Shown here in pieces: positions 46,467 through 56,476 of a DNA stretch of 64,000 bases; within the stretch, counting starts at the first letter, position 1; every line of letters begins with the position of its first letter. The stretch lies in NCBI GenBank assembly GCA_973895155.1, contig OZ316895.1, positions 16,988,001 to 17,052,000 of the forward strand, given 5' to 3'. The translations under genes and the position numbers were made by a program. The notes beneath the pieces were generated by a model. The model was not told where the DNA came from and did no database searches. It saw only the letters and a program-made list of their open reading frames with translations. Origin of the DNA: Marsupella aquatica (taxonomy: Eukaryota > Marchantiophyta).

Positions 46467-47018
46467 GTGACTATGGAACCCGGGCCGAGGCCGGAGGTAA
46501 GGACGCCGGGGGAGAGAACACGATTAGGGTTAGGCCGCGCTAAGCATCGGTGGCTAGGGGTAACCAACGGGAGGAAGGACCAGAGGAGGAGAGGGGTAAG
46601 GACCGCTCGCGAGGAATGGTGGCTCATTTGCAAGCACGAACTAGGCAGACGACTACGGAAGGCCAACTATTGTCAGTTGCTTAGGCAAGCACTCTGGGCG
46701 GGAGCAGATACCAACGATCGAACCAAGGAGGGTACGAGCAACGTCAATCAAGCGACACATTTTTGGGGATGCCTGTTCGAACGGGCAACTGAGTACATTA
46801 GGACTTACGAGAACGAAGAATCAGAGAGAGCAGCTCGAGAATGGCAAGAGCTCGCTCGACTGTGGGAGCTGCAGAAGTCTGCCTCCTTAGGAGGAGAACT
46901 CATCAAGGCCGAGTTCTTGTGGACTCCTACTGCCAATCAGCTCGATGACCTTCTGTTTTGCGAAGACAGAATCGTCAGCATTCAGGAAGCCATCAACCGC
47001 TGCAACAACGCGCACTAG
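46467..47018 (+). CDS. 183-aa ORF upstream of the 1049-aa ORF
   Basis: A charged, Arg- and Glu-rich protein (RTAREEWWLICKHELGRRLRK, then WQELARLWELQKSASLGGEL) probably folding as helices. It ends 3 bp before the frame of the next ORF and shares its higher GC content. No domain is recognised. It is probably the first part of the same nested unit, in the style of a gag-like leader protein. Confidence 0.4.
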   Translation: MTMEPGPRPEVRTPGERTRLGLGRAKHRWLGVTNGRKDQRRRGVRTAREEWWLICKHELGRRLRKANYCQLLRQALWAGADTNDRTKEGTSNVNQATHFWGCLFERATEYIRTYENEESERAAREWQELARLWELQKSASLGGELIKAEFLWTPTANQLDDLLFCEDRIVSIQEAINRCNNAH

Positions 47019-47021
47019 GAG

Positions 47022-50000
47022 TTGAAGGGTAGCACGGAGGGGTGGACGAAGGCAACTGTGCTAGGAGAAACATCCACGGCAGCCGAGATGAAGAGGAAAG
47101 AAAACAACAACGAAGAGGCCACCCCGGCAAAAAGAACAAGGTCGGCGACACCAAGGAAGCCAGCAGAGCAGCAGAACAGGAGGCAGGGAGAAGCCAAAGA
47201 GGAGGAGGTCGATCCCATCAATGCCATTCCAACAAAGGATGACACCTGGAAAGGCTGGGCGGCGACCCTACCAGAGGAAGTGCAATTACATTTTGCACGG
47301 GAGGAGGATGCATGCTTTACGGCCATGCAGACCAAGAAGTACCAGGGTTTCATGGCCGGATCCGGCTTGGAAGCCTTCGTAAGATTACCATGGCTGAAGC
47401 CGGAGGTGCCGGACTCAGACTTATTGGAATTTGTAGGATCATGGGAACCCGAGACCAATTCCACGAGGGTGTATGGGAAGGATTTCTATCTCACTCCCCG
47501 GGTGATTGCCGAGGTGTTTGGCTTGCCGATGGGTAATAAGACCAAGGTTGATACCAGGAAGACCTTACCTGACAAGGAGTTCCGGTCGTTCCCAGGACCA
47601 TCAACGAAGAATGGCTTCTTCCGGAACACTTGCACCAACCCACACATCGGAGAGATGATCGATTTCTTGCGGGTGACCATGCATTGTAACTTGCCGAGGG
47701 TAGAGATTGGCAAGGCTCAGGTCTACCTGGCAGAAAGGCCAAACCCAAGCCAGGATTACAACGGGTACCTCCTCAACCAACTGAAGAAGATCTTGAAGGA
47801 GGAACAGCAGGTGATCGGCGTGGGAAGCGTGTCCCGACTTGGCTATCACATGCCGTTGTTGTGCCGATATGCCAGAAGTCAAATCTTTGCCCCAGTACTT
47901 TCCCTATCGGCAAGGGCACCGGAGGAGGTTCCGGAGCAGAGGCCGGCAACAGAAGAGCCCAACCAGCCTGCCAGTCCTACGATCGAGCAGGTGTTTCGGC
48001 CAAGGAAAGAAGACTTGCCGATGCAGCAATCAGGCATGCAAAATCTGCTGAAATTGCTGGAGAAGGAGAGAACGACACCAGCAACGGCAATGGCACAGGA
48101 CACTGCCCCAGAGGCCGGCCTAAGCCGACTCAGGAGGGAAAACCCCTTTACCGGAGCCAAGGAGAGAAGAAGGCCGGAACACAAGCCGGGAGTTCAAATG
48201 TATGTGGGAGCCTCAAGCCCCAAATCGGAGGCAGAGCAGCCTAAGGCTCCTTCCCGCGGAAAGCAGAGGGAGAGGACAGCCTGGAAACCACAGGAGGAAC
48301 CAAAGCCCGTGATCTGTGAGGCCGTTTTCATGGCAGGACCAGGGGAACAGAGGGGGAAGTCGGGAGTCCAAGTAGTGGAGGAGGCGGTGGAGGACTACAG
48401 CAATGATACCTCCGGCTATGGGTCGGATCATCATGTTCTAGGAGTAAGGACCTGTGGCCGGTTTATCCCCACGCTTCCAAGAGTAGTTCGAGGGGACCCC
48501 ACCCAACTGAGTAGCCCCGAGTCTCCCCCACCAGAGGTTGCTCCCCCGAGCTTTGACGACATAAAGCAGACGGCACAAGATTTTCAGGAGCGACTTAGGG
48601 AGGAAGAGAAAGCAGCCCTGGCTAGGGAGAAAGATTTACCAGGAGGAGATTGGCCGGAGAATATCAGGCGGCTTGCCAAAAAAAGAAGCAACCCTCTTGC
48701 CACCGTAGAAGAAATTCGCAAGGCGGCTTGGGAACAGAGGCCGAGGTGGTTGATGCTGACAACTTCTACTTACTCCACCTATGCTAAAGATAGAGCCATG
48801 GAGTACGGGAAGATGTGTGGGGAACTTGCGCTCAACATCTTTGGGGAGGAGTTGGAGCAGGGACCCTTTTTTCAGAGGGAGATGTTGGAGAAGCACCGAT
48901 TAGAAGAAGCGGTGGCTTTGGAGAGAAGCAAGAAGGACGAGGTCATCCGACGGCTTAGGGAGATGGAAGCCAAGGTGGAAGACCTGCAGGCAGCCAAGAA
49001 AGCCCAAGATGAGCTGCGGATTAAGCGACATGAGCTAAACATCATGCAAGGACAATTGGATGTCGCTCAGTCTGGCAATCAGATTATCAAAGATAAACTA
49101 ACTCGGACCCAAGGAGAGTTGGCCGGCACGGTCAAGGACAGGGAAAAGTGGAAGCAGGAGCTGAGGGACGCAAAGGAGGCCACCATAACCGCCAACAATC
49201 GGGCCATGGCGGAGACTCAGAGAAAGGAGAGGGCGTTGAAAGGAGAGCTCGAGGATATCCACGGAGCCCTTGAGCAGAAGGAGGCCGAGTTAGGGAAATC
49301 CTATCAAGGGATTATTGCGCTGCAGCAGGAGCTTGCGTCCCTGACGGCCAGCTTCAAGGCCGACCTGCGTGAGAAGGACGACCAGCTCGACCAGACTTAT
49401 GCCAAGATGAATAAGATGGAGTCTGAGGTCATAACGGAGCTCGACAAGGAGCTAAGAGCAACCCAGGAGGAGAGGGCTACCTTAAAATTGGAATTGGAGG
49501 AAGCCAGAAGGGAGCTGCAAGAGGGACAGAAGGACCTGGAGGAAGCCCAAGAGGAGTTGGAGGAAACGACCAGGAAGATGGAGAACTTACAACGGCGGGC
49601 CGACAACCAAACGGAGCGGCTGAAGAAACAGGCCGCAGTATTTAAGTGCTTAGCTTCATCTGGTCCAATTCCAATTGTGGGAACTCCGTTACCAGAAGGG
49701 GTACTGGCCGAAGGACAAGCCGAGACACACGCCCCGGTGCCGGATATAGGTAGCAAGGGGAAGGGACCAGCTACCGAAATAGGGAAGAAGAAGAAGCGGA
49801 AACCTTCTGGGTCTGGGAGTTATACGGCTTACCAAGCCATTGTGACCCAGGAGGTCAACCCGGCACCAACCTCCGGCATGGTCACGACAGTAGATCCACC
49901 TGTAGAACATGATGGGGATGGCAAGGCCGAGGCCGGGATAGCTATTGATGAAGCCGAGGTACCGGATCCTCCACTAGAACACGATGGGGAGGCCAAAGCC

Positions 50001-50171
50001 GTATCGAAGGCCGTGACCAATGCTGAGGCCGAAGCCGAGGGTGGACCTAGTCAAGCCGATGAAGAGTTGACTCGGTCCGGGGCAGGTAATCTGTCAGAGG
50101 ATGGACCGACGGCAGTGGCTGCGGGGGAAGCGTTGGGGGCGTCCATTGAGGATCCGCCACCGGTGTCGTGA
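47022..50171 (+). CDS. 1049-aa plant-transposon-protein-like ORF with long coiled coil
   Basis: A single uninterrupted frame of 3.15 kb. The N-terminal 45 residues are Lys/Arg-rich. Residues about 110-290 (LLEFVGSWEPETNSTRVYGK, FYLTPRVIAEVFGLP, IGKAQVYLAERP, VSRLGYHMPLLCRY) resemble the putative plant transposon protein or plant mobile domain type found in gag-like ORFs of repeat families. The middle is Pro/Gln-rich. Residues about 620-880 form a long heptad-rich coiled coil (DKELRATQEERATLKLELEE), followed by an acidic tail with repeated PPVEHDG/PPLEHDG. GC content is higher than in the neighbours and the coding strand is opposite to the surrounding TNP2 and SET genes, which suggests a nested insertion. 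No reverse transcriptase or integrase was seen. Confidence 0.6.
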   Translation: MKGSTEGWTKATVLGETSTAAEMKRKENNNEEATPAKRTRSATPRKPAEQQNRRQGEAKEEEVDPINAIPTKDDTWKGWAATLPEEVQLHFAREEDACFTAMQTKKYQGFMAGSGLEAFVRLPWLKPEVPDSDLLEFVGSWEPETNSTRVYGKDFYLTPRVIAEVFGLPMGNKTKVDTRKTLPDKEFRSFPGPSTKNGFFRNTCTNPHIGEMIDFLRVTMHCNLPRVEIGKAQVYLAERPNPSQDYNGYLLNQLKKILKEEQQVIGVGSVSRLGYHMPLLCRYARSQIFAPVLSLSARAPEEVPEQRPATEEPNQPASPTIEQVFRPRKEDLPMQQSGMQNLLKLLEKERTTPATAMAQDTAPEAGLSRLRRENPFTGAKERRRPEHKPGVQMYVGASSPKSEAEQPKAPSRGKQRERTAWKPQEEPKPVICEAVFMAGPGEQRGKSGVQVVEEAVEDYSNDTSGYGSDHHVLGVRTCGRFIPTLPRVVRGDPTQLSSPESPPPEVAPPSFDDIKQTAQDFQERLREEEKAALAREKDLPGGDWPENIRRLAKKRSNPLATVEEIRKAAWEQRPRWLMLTTSTYSTYAKDRAMEYGKMCGELALNIFGEELEQGPFFQREMLEKHRLEEAVALERSKKDEVIRRLREMEAKVEDLQAAKKAQDELRIKRHELNIMQGQLDVAQSGNQIIKDKLTRTQGELAGTVKDREKWKQELRDAKEATITANNRAMAETQRKERALKGELEDIHGALEQKEAELGKSYQGIIALQQELASLTASFKADLREKDDQLDQTYAKMNKMESEVITELDKELRATQEERATLKLELEEARRELQEGQKDLEEAQEELEETTRKMENLQRRADNQTERLKKQAAVFKCLASSGPIPIVGTPLPEGVLAEGQAETHAPVPDIGSKGKGPATEIGKKKKRKPSGSGSYTAYQAIVTQEVNPAPTSGMVTTVDPPVEHDGDGKAEAGIAIDEAEVPDPPLEHDGEAKAVSKAVTNAEAEAEGGPSQADEELTRSGAGNLSEDGPTAVAAGEALGASIEDPPPVS

Positions 50172-50994
50172 CGGTGCAAGGGCGCCGTTCCTTTTAGGAA
50201 GGGCGGACGTGGAGGTAGGAGGCGTGAGTGGGCAGGGCGGGCTCAGATCTCCAAGTTTAGGATTAGGATCAAGACCAGGAGACGGCCCTGACACTTAGAT
50301 TAGTGGGATGGCGGATCCACTGGTAGGAGCAACACTTGTGCTCCTGCCTCGCTGTACAGTTAGGTAGATTACAGGTAGGATAGATTAAGCTTACGCAACG
50401 AAGTTCTGGACAGATCCGCTGCCAGGATAAATACCTGGGTAGCGGAGAGTCCAGGGCCTCTTCTTTAGCAAGTTTTTAGTTGCACCAGCAGGGCTGGGAT
50501 CAAGTAGTAAGAGAAGCTCTCGGTTAGTTATACAGTGACCCTTGTGTATATTCATGTTTCCTCATGCCTAAGAACTGAATAGAGTTGGCCTCACGGCTTA
50601 GTTTGCAGAGCTTGTGTATGAGATGTACTGTTTGTATGGCAAGTGCATGATATAACTCAGTCAGAAGGAATCATTTTGCTATTTGTGTGTCGCATTAACT
50701 TGTGTGAAGAGTGCCCACATCAGTGAAGGGAAGTAGCAAGGGAGTGAGAGTTGGATGTGTCGAGCTGAGAGAGGTCTTAGCGGCTTAACCAAGCCAATTC
50801 CGGTGGCGGAATCCAAACATACCTAATGGAAGACCAGGCGAGGAATACAAGGGAAGGCCTAGAATAGGCCGGCTAAGTATCTCATGACCCGATGAAGGAT
50901 CTGTCCAGTATATGTGTGTAAAATGTTAATAGTAGTAGAAAGAGAGTTAGCAACGTCCCATGCCGCTAAGCCACGGAAACGGCTTCGCCGAGGA
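50172..50994 (+). other. 3' part of the nested block
   Basis: Non-coding, still GC-richer than its surroundings. It includes a small hairpin (AGGAGCA, 7-base loop, TGCTCCT, near 50324-50344) and LTR-like sequence, but no second copy of it exists upstream, so an LTR pair is not supported. The nested block seems to end near 50995 because the leftward frame of CACTA-2 resumes there. Confidence 0.4.
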
Positions 50995-51646
50995 CGAAAC
51001 CTGTGGGAATCGGCTTGAGCAAGGGGGTTTTCTTGGGTTTGGGGAGCCATGGGACGCACCACAGAGACCGCGGACGTGTACGTAGGACCCTAGTATCCAT
51101 TTCCTCGGGCCGAGAGACCGGTTCTCCCTCGTCTACATGCGCATGTACGGGGATGGGAGCATGGGGGCTAAGAGGTGGATGGGCAAGGGGGGATGCAAGC
51201 AACTCTTTGGCCCTTGCTAGGAACCCTTCCAACCACATAGCATCATCAACCAGATGACGTGGGGGTCTACGAGGCACCTATTTAAACACACTATGAATTT
51301 ACACAAATCAATACATGAAGTAGTGGTGTTTAAATGCAATCTAATTAATTGAACTAATGAAAGGCTGATATTTATTAAAAGCAAGATAATGATAGGGGGA
51401 TGTGTTTATTACCCGGTGTGGCAAATACCCTGTTGCATCACCCTCGTGGCGGCCATAGTTCTCAATGTGCTCACAAGTCTCCCAGGCTTGTCGGACCACA
51501 AGTCCCTTACATCTCACACACCAACAAGGTATGGGCCCTAGTGGTCAAGCACGAGAATTGTCTGGAGGAGGGGGTGGAGGAACCTCCTCCTCAGACGAGC
51601 TTGTGTTTGAGTCTGAATCCGACGTGGAACTGTCGGAAGTAGACAT
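50995..51646 (-). pseudogene. N-terminal exons of the leftward CACTA-2 transposase (or SET) gene
   Basis: Exon 1 runs leftward from an ATG at about 51652 through a Ser/Asp/Glu stretch (TSDSDSNTSSSEEE) and six prolines. After an in-frame TGA it continues CWCVRCKGL, WETCEHIENYGRHEGD to a donor near 51416. Exon 2 (about 51277-50995) reads PRRPPRHLVDDAMWLEGFLA onward. The C-x-C-x2-C and HIENYG pattern corresponds to the CPC-x2-C ... HL-x3-G block at the N-terminus of TNP2 proteins, so TNP2 is the likelier owner. The frame is cut off by the nested block. Confidence 0.45.
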
Positions 51647-51652
51647 CTGCAT

Positions 51653-52730
51653 GTATCATCACCCATGACATTAAGTTGGATCAAAGGAAAAGCAATAGCA
51701 CAAGTATTTATGTCTCAAAAAATAATTGAATGAAAGACATACAAGTCTTGCTATACCTCAATGATACCTGCGCTTTGCTGTGCCTACTAGGCTATATTCT
51801 CTACACACAAAGTGTGGGGGTATCCAAAATATCTGCAGGGTGGCATTTTCATGATGAGCATGATCAGAATTATGCAAAACAAGTTCATGAAGCACATATG
51901 ATGAAACTTGCATGCTAAACATAATATAGGGTAAAGGATCAAGGAGAATTAATGGACAGGGACATCATGCCTCCTGGATGCGCGGTCTCACACTATGCAT
52001 AGTGCATTGACCCAAAAACCCTACCTAAGCCCGTTCAAAAAAAATAACCACCCCTCCAAAAGCAAGGCACTGCACATCAAATTAACCCAAATGAGCCACA
52101 TTCACAATTCAAATTCAACATGATTAACCAAAGTATATCCTTGGGAATTGAAGTACAAACCCCAAAATTATATCTGCACAGAAGAACTTGCAAGATGGTT
52201 GATCACATCAATCCACGACACAATCAGCAGCTCGCTCGGGTATGTCCGTGTCTACATGTACATACGTACGGCCCTACAAAAACCAGTTTCAAACATATAT
52301 GCCCATAAAATGTTAATACAACCGGCCCTTCCCGAATCCAAGCCAATTCATATCCCAAACCCAAAATTAGTTAACCCTGACCCCTATTTAATTAAGTAAG
52401 ATACCCTAAATAACCTTTCCCACTCTTTCCGATGTGATCTACGAGGGGTCCGATGTCCATAGCAACGCACTATGCTTCGGGCCTTGCCAAGGAGGGGTCC
52501 GATGCAACCCGCATCGGAAGGTCCGATACTCAATTTGATGTCATCACCATCGAAACGTCCGGAGCGAGATCCATCAGACTTTGCTGAAGATTTTGAAAAC
52601 CCTAAGCCCGATGCGGGTGCAAAGACCCATGCGTCGGGCCTTGCTTCGCACACAATTGTTTTGTTTTTTTGGTTACGACCGAGAGGGGAGGAGCTTGGGT
52701 AGGAGGGGAGGAGCTCGGGGAGGAGGAGAG
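51653..52730. promoter_or_regulatory. Divergent promoter region of CACTA-2 with internal TCCGATG motifs
   Basis: Separates the leftward transposase exons from the rightward TNPA-like gene. From 52430 to 52650 it holds several copies of the subterminal motif (GGTCCGATG, CCGCATCGGA, GTCCGATAC) directly upstream of the TNPA-like ATG. Otherwise AT-rich and featureless. Confidence 0.5.
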
Positions 52731-55545
52731 ATGATGGAAGGAGGAGGATCAGCTGATGGGGGAGACGAAGCGGGCCCATCGCAGACATATGACGAGGTTA
52801 TGAGGGATTTGTTTGTGGCAAGGGCAGGGCTTTCAGTGGAGGATGCGGCAAGAGTGGTCCCGCTGCTTCAGGTTCTGTTGGATGCTTCAAAGGGTGAGGG
52901 AGAGAAGTCTGCTGTAGCAACAATTGCAGCAGAGAAGGAGGCAAAGAAGAAAAGGAAAGAAGCAAAGAGGGCTAGGGAAGGTGTTGAGGAGGCTCTGTCT
53001 CCTCGAAAGAGAGAGAGAAAGCTTCGAAGGGAAGCTAGGGAGGCTGAGAGGGTGCGAGTGGAGGAGCAAAAGCAAAGGGAGGCTGAAAGAGCTATGCAAC
53101 TTGAGCTAGCTATCAATTCAGGTGGGGCTCCCTTGCCCAAGAGCTACAACTTCTTTCGCAGCCAATTCTTACAGGTTGTGAGGGCCAATTTTGGGCCACT
53201 AGACTACTGGGGAAGGAAAACAGAGGATGAGAGGATCAGGGTTCGGGAGCAGATCAAGCAACGATTCAAGAATGGAGCCTACCTTGACGACAGATTTTTA
53301 AACAAGCGAATTTTAGCCTCAGTCTCATACGCAAGGAATCATGTGCGGGACAAGATGAGGGATTACCTTGCTGATTTGCCAATAGATGCAGAGGCGGTCA
53401 GGGAGCACAAGTGTCCAGACTTGCTTCCTAAGGATGCATGGACAGCTTGGCTTGAGGAGGAGCTATCTGTTCGAGCCTGGCTGAAGAGACGGCATTGGGA
53501 CAACAAAATTAGGATTGCAAAGGAGAAAAGAGCAGTTGGGGAGGATGTTGATATCCTCCCCTTCCAATAGAGCCTTCGACAGTGGGCAGCTAAAGCAACA
53601 CGGCTTCCAAAACCCCCAGCAAGCATCATAGCAGCATTGCAACGAGTGGGAGAGAGACCCATTGTGACTCACTGTATGGGGCAAGGCGGCTCCAATCGTT
53701 TGAAGGCCAAGTTTGTAAGTGGATCCTCCCTCCGCCCTCGCTCCTCTCCCTGACCACCTGACTTCTCTTGCAAAAAGTGAGCCGTTTGCTTGTTGAGTTT
53801 TGCATATAAGCCTTTGCGAAACATGTTTTTTGCCTCGCGGGACTGTGGTGTCTGATGCTCATCAGATGGTTCCCGCATCGGAAGTAGCATTGGACCTTGT
53901 ATTATTCAAAAAAAATTTAAGGAACGTCCGATACGCTCCCGATAGAACCCGCATCGGACGTAACATTGGACCCCTCATGGTTCCAAGTGTTTATGGAATT
54001 AAAATTTAAACAAATCCATTGGCCAGGGCCAATCTAGGATAGGATAGGGCAGTTGCTAGGACCGTGTGCATAACATTGTGCATTGGACCCCTTGTTGGAA
54101 TGACATTTGTTTTTTATTTAGAGGATAGGTTAGGGGTTTAGGGTTAATTATCTAATTATGAGTTATAGATTTGTGAGATGGGACACTTTGGTTTAGGCCA
54201 GGACTGAGTTGGGAGGGCATTTCATGGTTGAAACATACTTTATTATGCTAATGTGCTCCTTTAATTATAAAATGTCAGGAGCGGGAGTATGGTCGTCCCA
54301 TTGATCCAAAAGAAAGGGACCTAGCGGCAAAGGAAGGACTTCGGGCTTTGAAGCGGCACATTGACGATGAGTTGGGAGAGGTAAGGGTTCCCTCGCCCTA
54401 GCTAGGTGGCTTAAGGTACTAGTACATTTGTACAGTTTTGATGGGGTTCCTTCATATTAATTAATCAATTAAATTATGTTGTGTACATGATGAGGAGACT
54501 TCTGGTAAGGAGGGGTCAGAGGATGAGGATTGAGGATGTGAGGCAGGGTTGGAGGGTGAGCCAAATGTTGCCCAGACTGTACGTCGAGTAGCCCCGACTG
54601 TTCCTAGGGTTTCCCCTACTCTTCCTACAGTTGCCCCTACTCCTTCTAGAGTTGCCCCTACCCTTTCTAGAGTTACCCCCAGATTGGCAGGGAGGGGAGG
54701 TGGGTCATATGTTGTTGGTGTGAGCTCCCATCAGTCACAGGGAGCATCACGGGTTGCAAGGCCAGGGCGTTCCGAGGGTAGTAGAGGTGGTGCTGGCCCA
54801 AGCCATCACTCTAGAGTGGCTGGCCCACCTAGCCCTTCCCGTAGAGTCAATGGTGACTTGGACGATGGTGGTTCTAGGGGCCGAGCATTGTCCCGTGAGT
54901 CAGGTGGGAGCACAGCACGGCATGGGCCAGAGATACCATCCGCAGCTGCAGCCTCCCATGAGGTGTTTACAAAAGACAGCAAACAGGAAACAGGATTTAA
55001 TAATAGAAATTGGTAACAGGAAAAAAACTGGTAACAAGAAAATGGGTGGAATTTTTTTTTGAAATTTTTTTTTTTGAGAAAAAAAAGGTTTTTTTTTCGG
55101 TCGACCAGTTTTTTTACTAGCACTCGGCGCTGCTAATAGTAGCGCCCAAAGCTAGCCAAAAATGTTGCATTGTTAATTTTTTTTTGGAAATAACATGTTT
55201 TAGGAGACATTTTTAAATTGTCATTTTTCTTGGTAACAGTGATTTTTTCCTGGTAACAGCATATTAAAAATAGGAAACAAATTTCCTGTTTACCTATTTC
55301 CTGTCTCCGTCGCTATACCCCCTCCCATCACTCTAGCAAGTCCGCTGGGGGGGTGATGCGTCCTTTCACATTGCTAGGTCGAGGGCTGGTGGGACATCTA
55401 TTGGGCCTGAGCCCCTTACTTGTGTATCTAGTGGGTCAGGGGCTACCCTAGCATTAGACCTACCATCCGGTGAGCAGGTACCTGCCAAGGTTGTTTCCCA
55501 CCCTCGTTCTCGCCAGAAGAAGAAGGGACGGAAAGCACCATTTTA
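52731..55545 (+). pseudogene. TNPA-like gene of CACTA-2, disrupted
   Basis: Model: exon 1 52731-53714, exon 2 54279-54380, exon 3 from 54495 to the stop at about 55545; junctions are GT-AG and in phase 0. The protein starts MMEGGGSADGGD, then has a highly charged helix (EKEAKKKRKEAKRAREGVEE). The likely DNA-binding core (SYNFFRSQFLQVVRANFG, RVREQIKQRFKNGAYLDDRF, AWTAWLEEELSVRAWLKRR) resembles second proteins of plant CACTA elements only loosely. Next come PIDPKERDLAAKEGL and a Pro/Ser-rich part with VAPT/RVSPT repeats, ending in RQKKKGRKAPF. Breaks: TAG at 53568-53570, TGA at 54531-54533, and a 361-bp insertion at 54960. The 53860-53970 intron also carries TCCGAT/ATCGGA motifs. Confidence 0.6.
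54952..55328. mobile_element. MITE-like insertion with 8-bp target duplication
   Basis: CCTCCCAT flanks both sides (54952-54959 and 55321-55328) around 361 bp of A- and T-rich DNA. The two ends share GACAG-AAA-AGG-type inverted sequence (GACAGCAAACAGGAAACAGG on the left; complement of TTTCCTGTTTACCTATTTCC on the right). The 8-bp duplication suggests the hAT superfamily. The interrupted exon rejoins as a Ser-rich frame when read from one duplication to the other, so the insert landed in coding sequence. Confidence 0.65.
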
Positions 55546-55869
55546 GAGGTCAGTGACATGTAGGTAGGTACATAGTGTTCCATAGCTTTGATTTGATACT
55601 AGTAGGTACTCTAGTGGTATAGTCTTTAGTGAGACTTCCATTCAGGTGTTCTGAGGAGCAGTCAGCCTTGAGACGGGCTACTAGGTACCTTGGGCCCATT
55701 CCATTTTGTACATATCCGGGTGATCCCCTTTTTGGAATCATATTTTGACTACATGTTTTGAGACTCATTTTGGGACTCATTTTGGATTCAAATTGTCCTA
55801 GACCCCAAATATGAACCCCATGAAACCCTACATTCCCCCCAAGAACTAAAACTGGAACATCTTATAAGG

Positions 55870-56476
55870 GGTCCGTTTCATCCTACAATGGTAGTTCCGT
55901 TCCCAAACCTGTCGGACCTTTTGTTGCAGTAAATATCGCAATTTCCCATCCAAATAATATCGGACCCCTCTTCCAACCTAAACCAAACGAATTGACGTAT
56001 CCGATACTTATACAATCGGATTATCCGTTACCAATGCTTACGGACAAACCGATATAAAAAGAATCGCATTATGCGATAGCAATCCCTTCGGAATTTCCGA
56101 ACCTATTGATATCGGAATGTTCGATGCAGATACTATCGGAATGTTTGATGCAAATACTATCGGAACTTCCGATGCAAATACTATCGGAACGTTCGATGCA
56201 GATACTATCGGATAGCCTAGAAAATAAGATCCTGGTTGCCACATTAATCCAATACAATAACAATCGGAACGGATATTATGCGAAGCAATTTCAATCGGAA
56301 TGTCCGTCACATTGCGCAATGGAAAGTCCGATTAGTGTCCGATGGTCCATATCCGATGCGTTTTGAATGGGAAAGTGCGTAGCGTGTTGCATCGGACAGC
56401 CCAATTTTACTTTGCTTCATTTTCGAAGGGATCCGATGGATGTGGCATCGGATAATGGGCCAAAAATGTACTAGTG
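55870..56476. repeat. CACTA-2 right subterminal motifs
   Basis: Dense ATCGGA/TCCGAT motifs, including a short tandem series at 56106-56215 in which ACTATCGGAAnnTnCGATGCA repeats every 28 bp, and TCCGATGG/GCATCGGA pairs near the end. Mirrors the left subterminal region. Confidence 0.85.
56460..56476 (-). repeat. CACTA-2 right terminal inverted repeat
   Basis: CCAAAAATGTACTAGTG, the exact complement of the left end. ATT follows at 56477-56479. Confidence 0.92.

Larger units (their letters stand above)
41490..56476 (-). mobile_element. CACTA-2: complete but decayed CACTA transposon, 14,987 bp
   Basis: The left end starts CACTAGTACATTTTTGG at 41490. The right end, read on the opposite strand from 56476, starts with the same 17 bases. 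ATT at 41487-41489 and 56477-56479 is the 3-bp target duplication. Subterminal regions at both ends carry TCCGATG/CATCGGA motifs, unlike CACTA-1. Genes diverge from about 52 kb: TNP2-type transposase and SET-domain genes read leftwards, and a TNPA-like gene reads rightwards. All are disrupted by nonsense codons. A GC-rich block (about 46.4-51.0 kb) and a 361-bp MITE-like insert are nested inside. As it stands the element cannot be autonomous, although its ends look movable in trans. Confidence 0.92.

Noticed and set aside
46400-51000. A complete LTR retrotransposon around the 1049-aa ORF
   Set aside because: No pair of long terminal repeats, primer-binding site, reverse transcriptase or integrase was seen.
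55550-56366. Short ORFs with repeated IPIVSASN or MQILSE motifs
   Set aside because: They are translations of the TCCGAT/ATCGGA subterminal repeats on either strand, not proteins.
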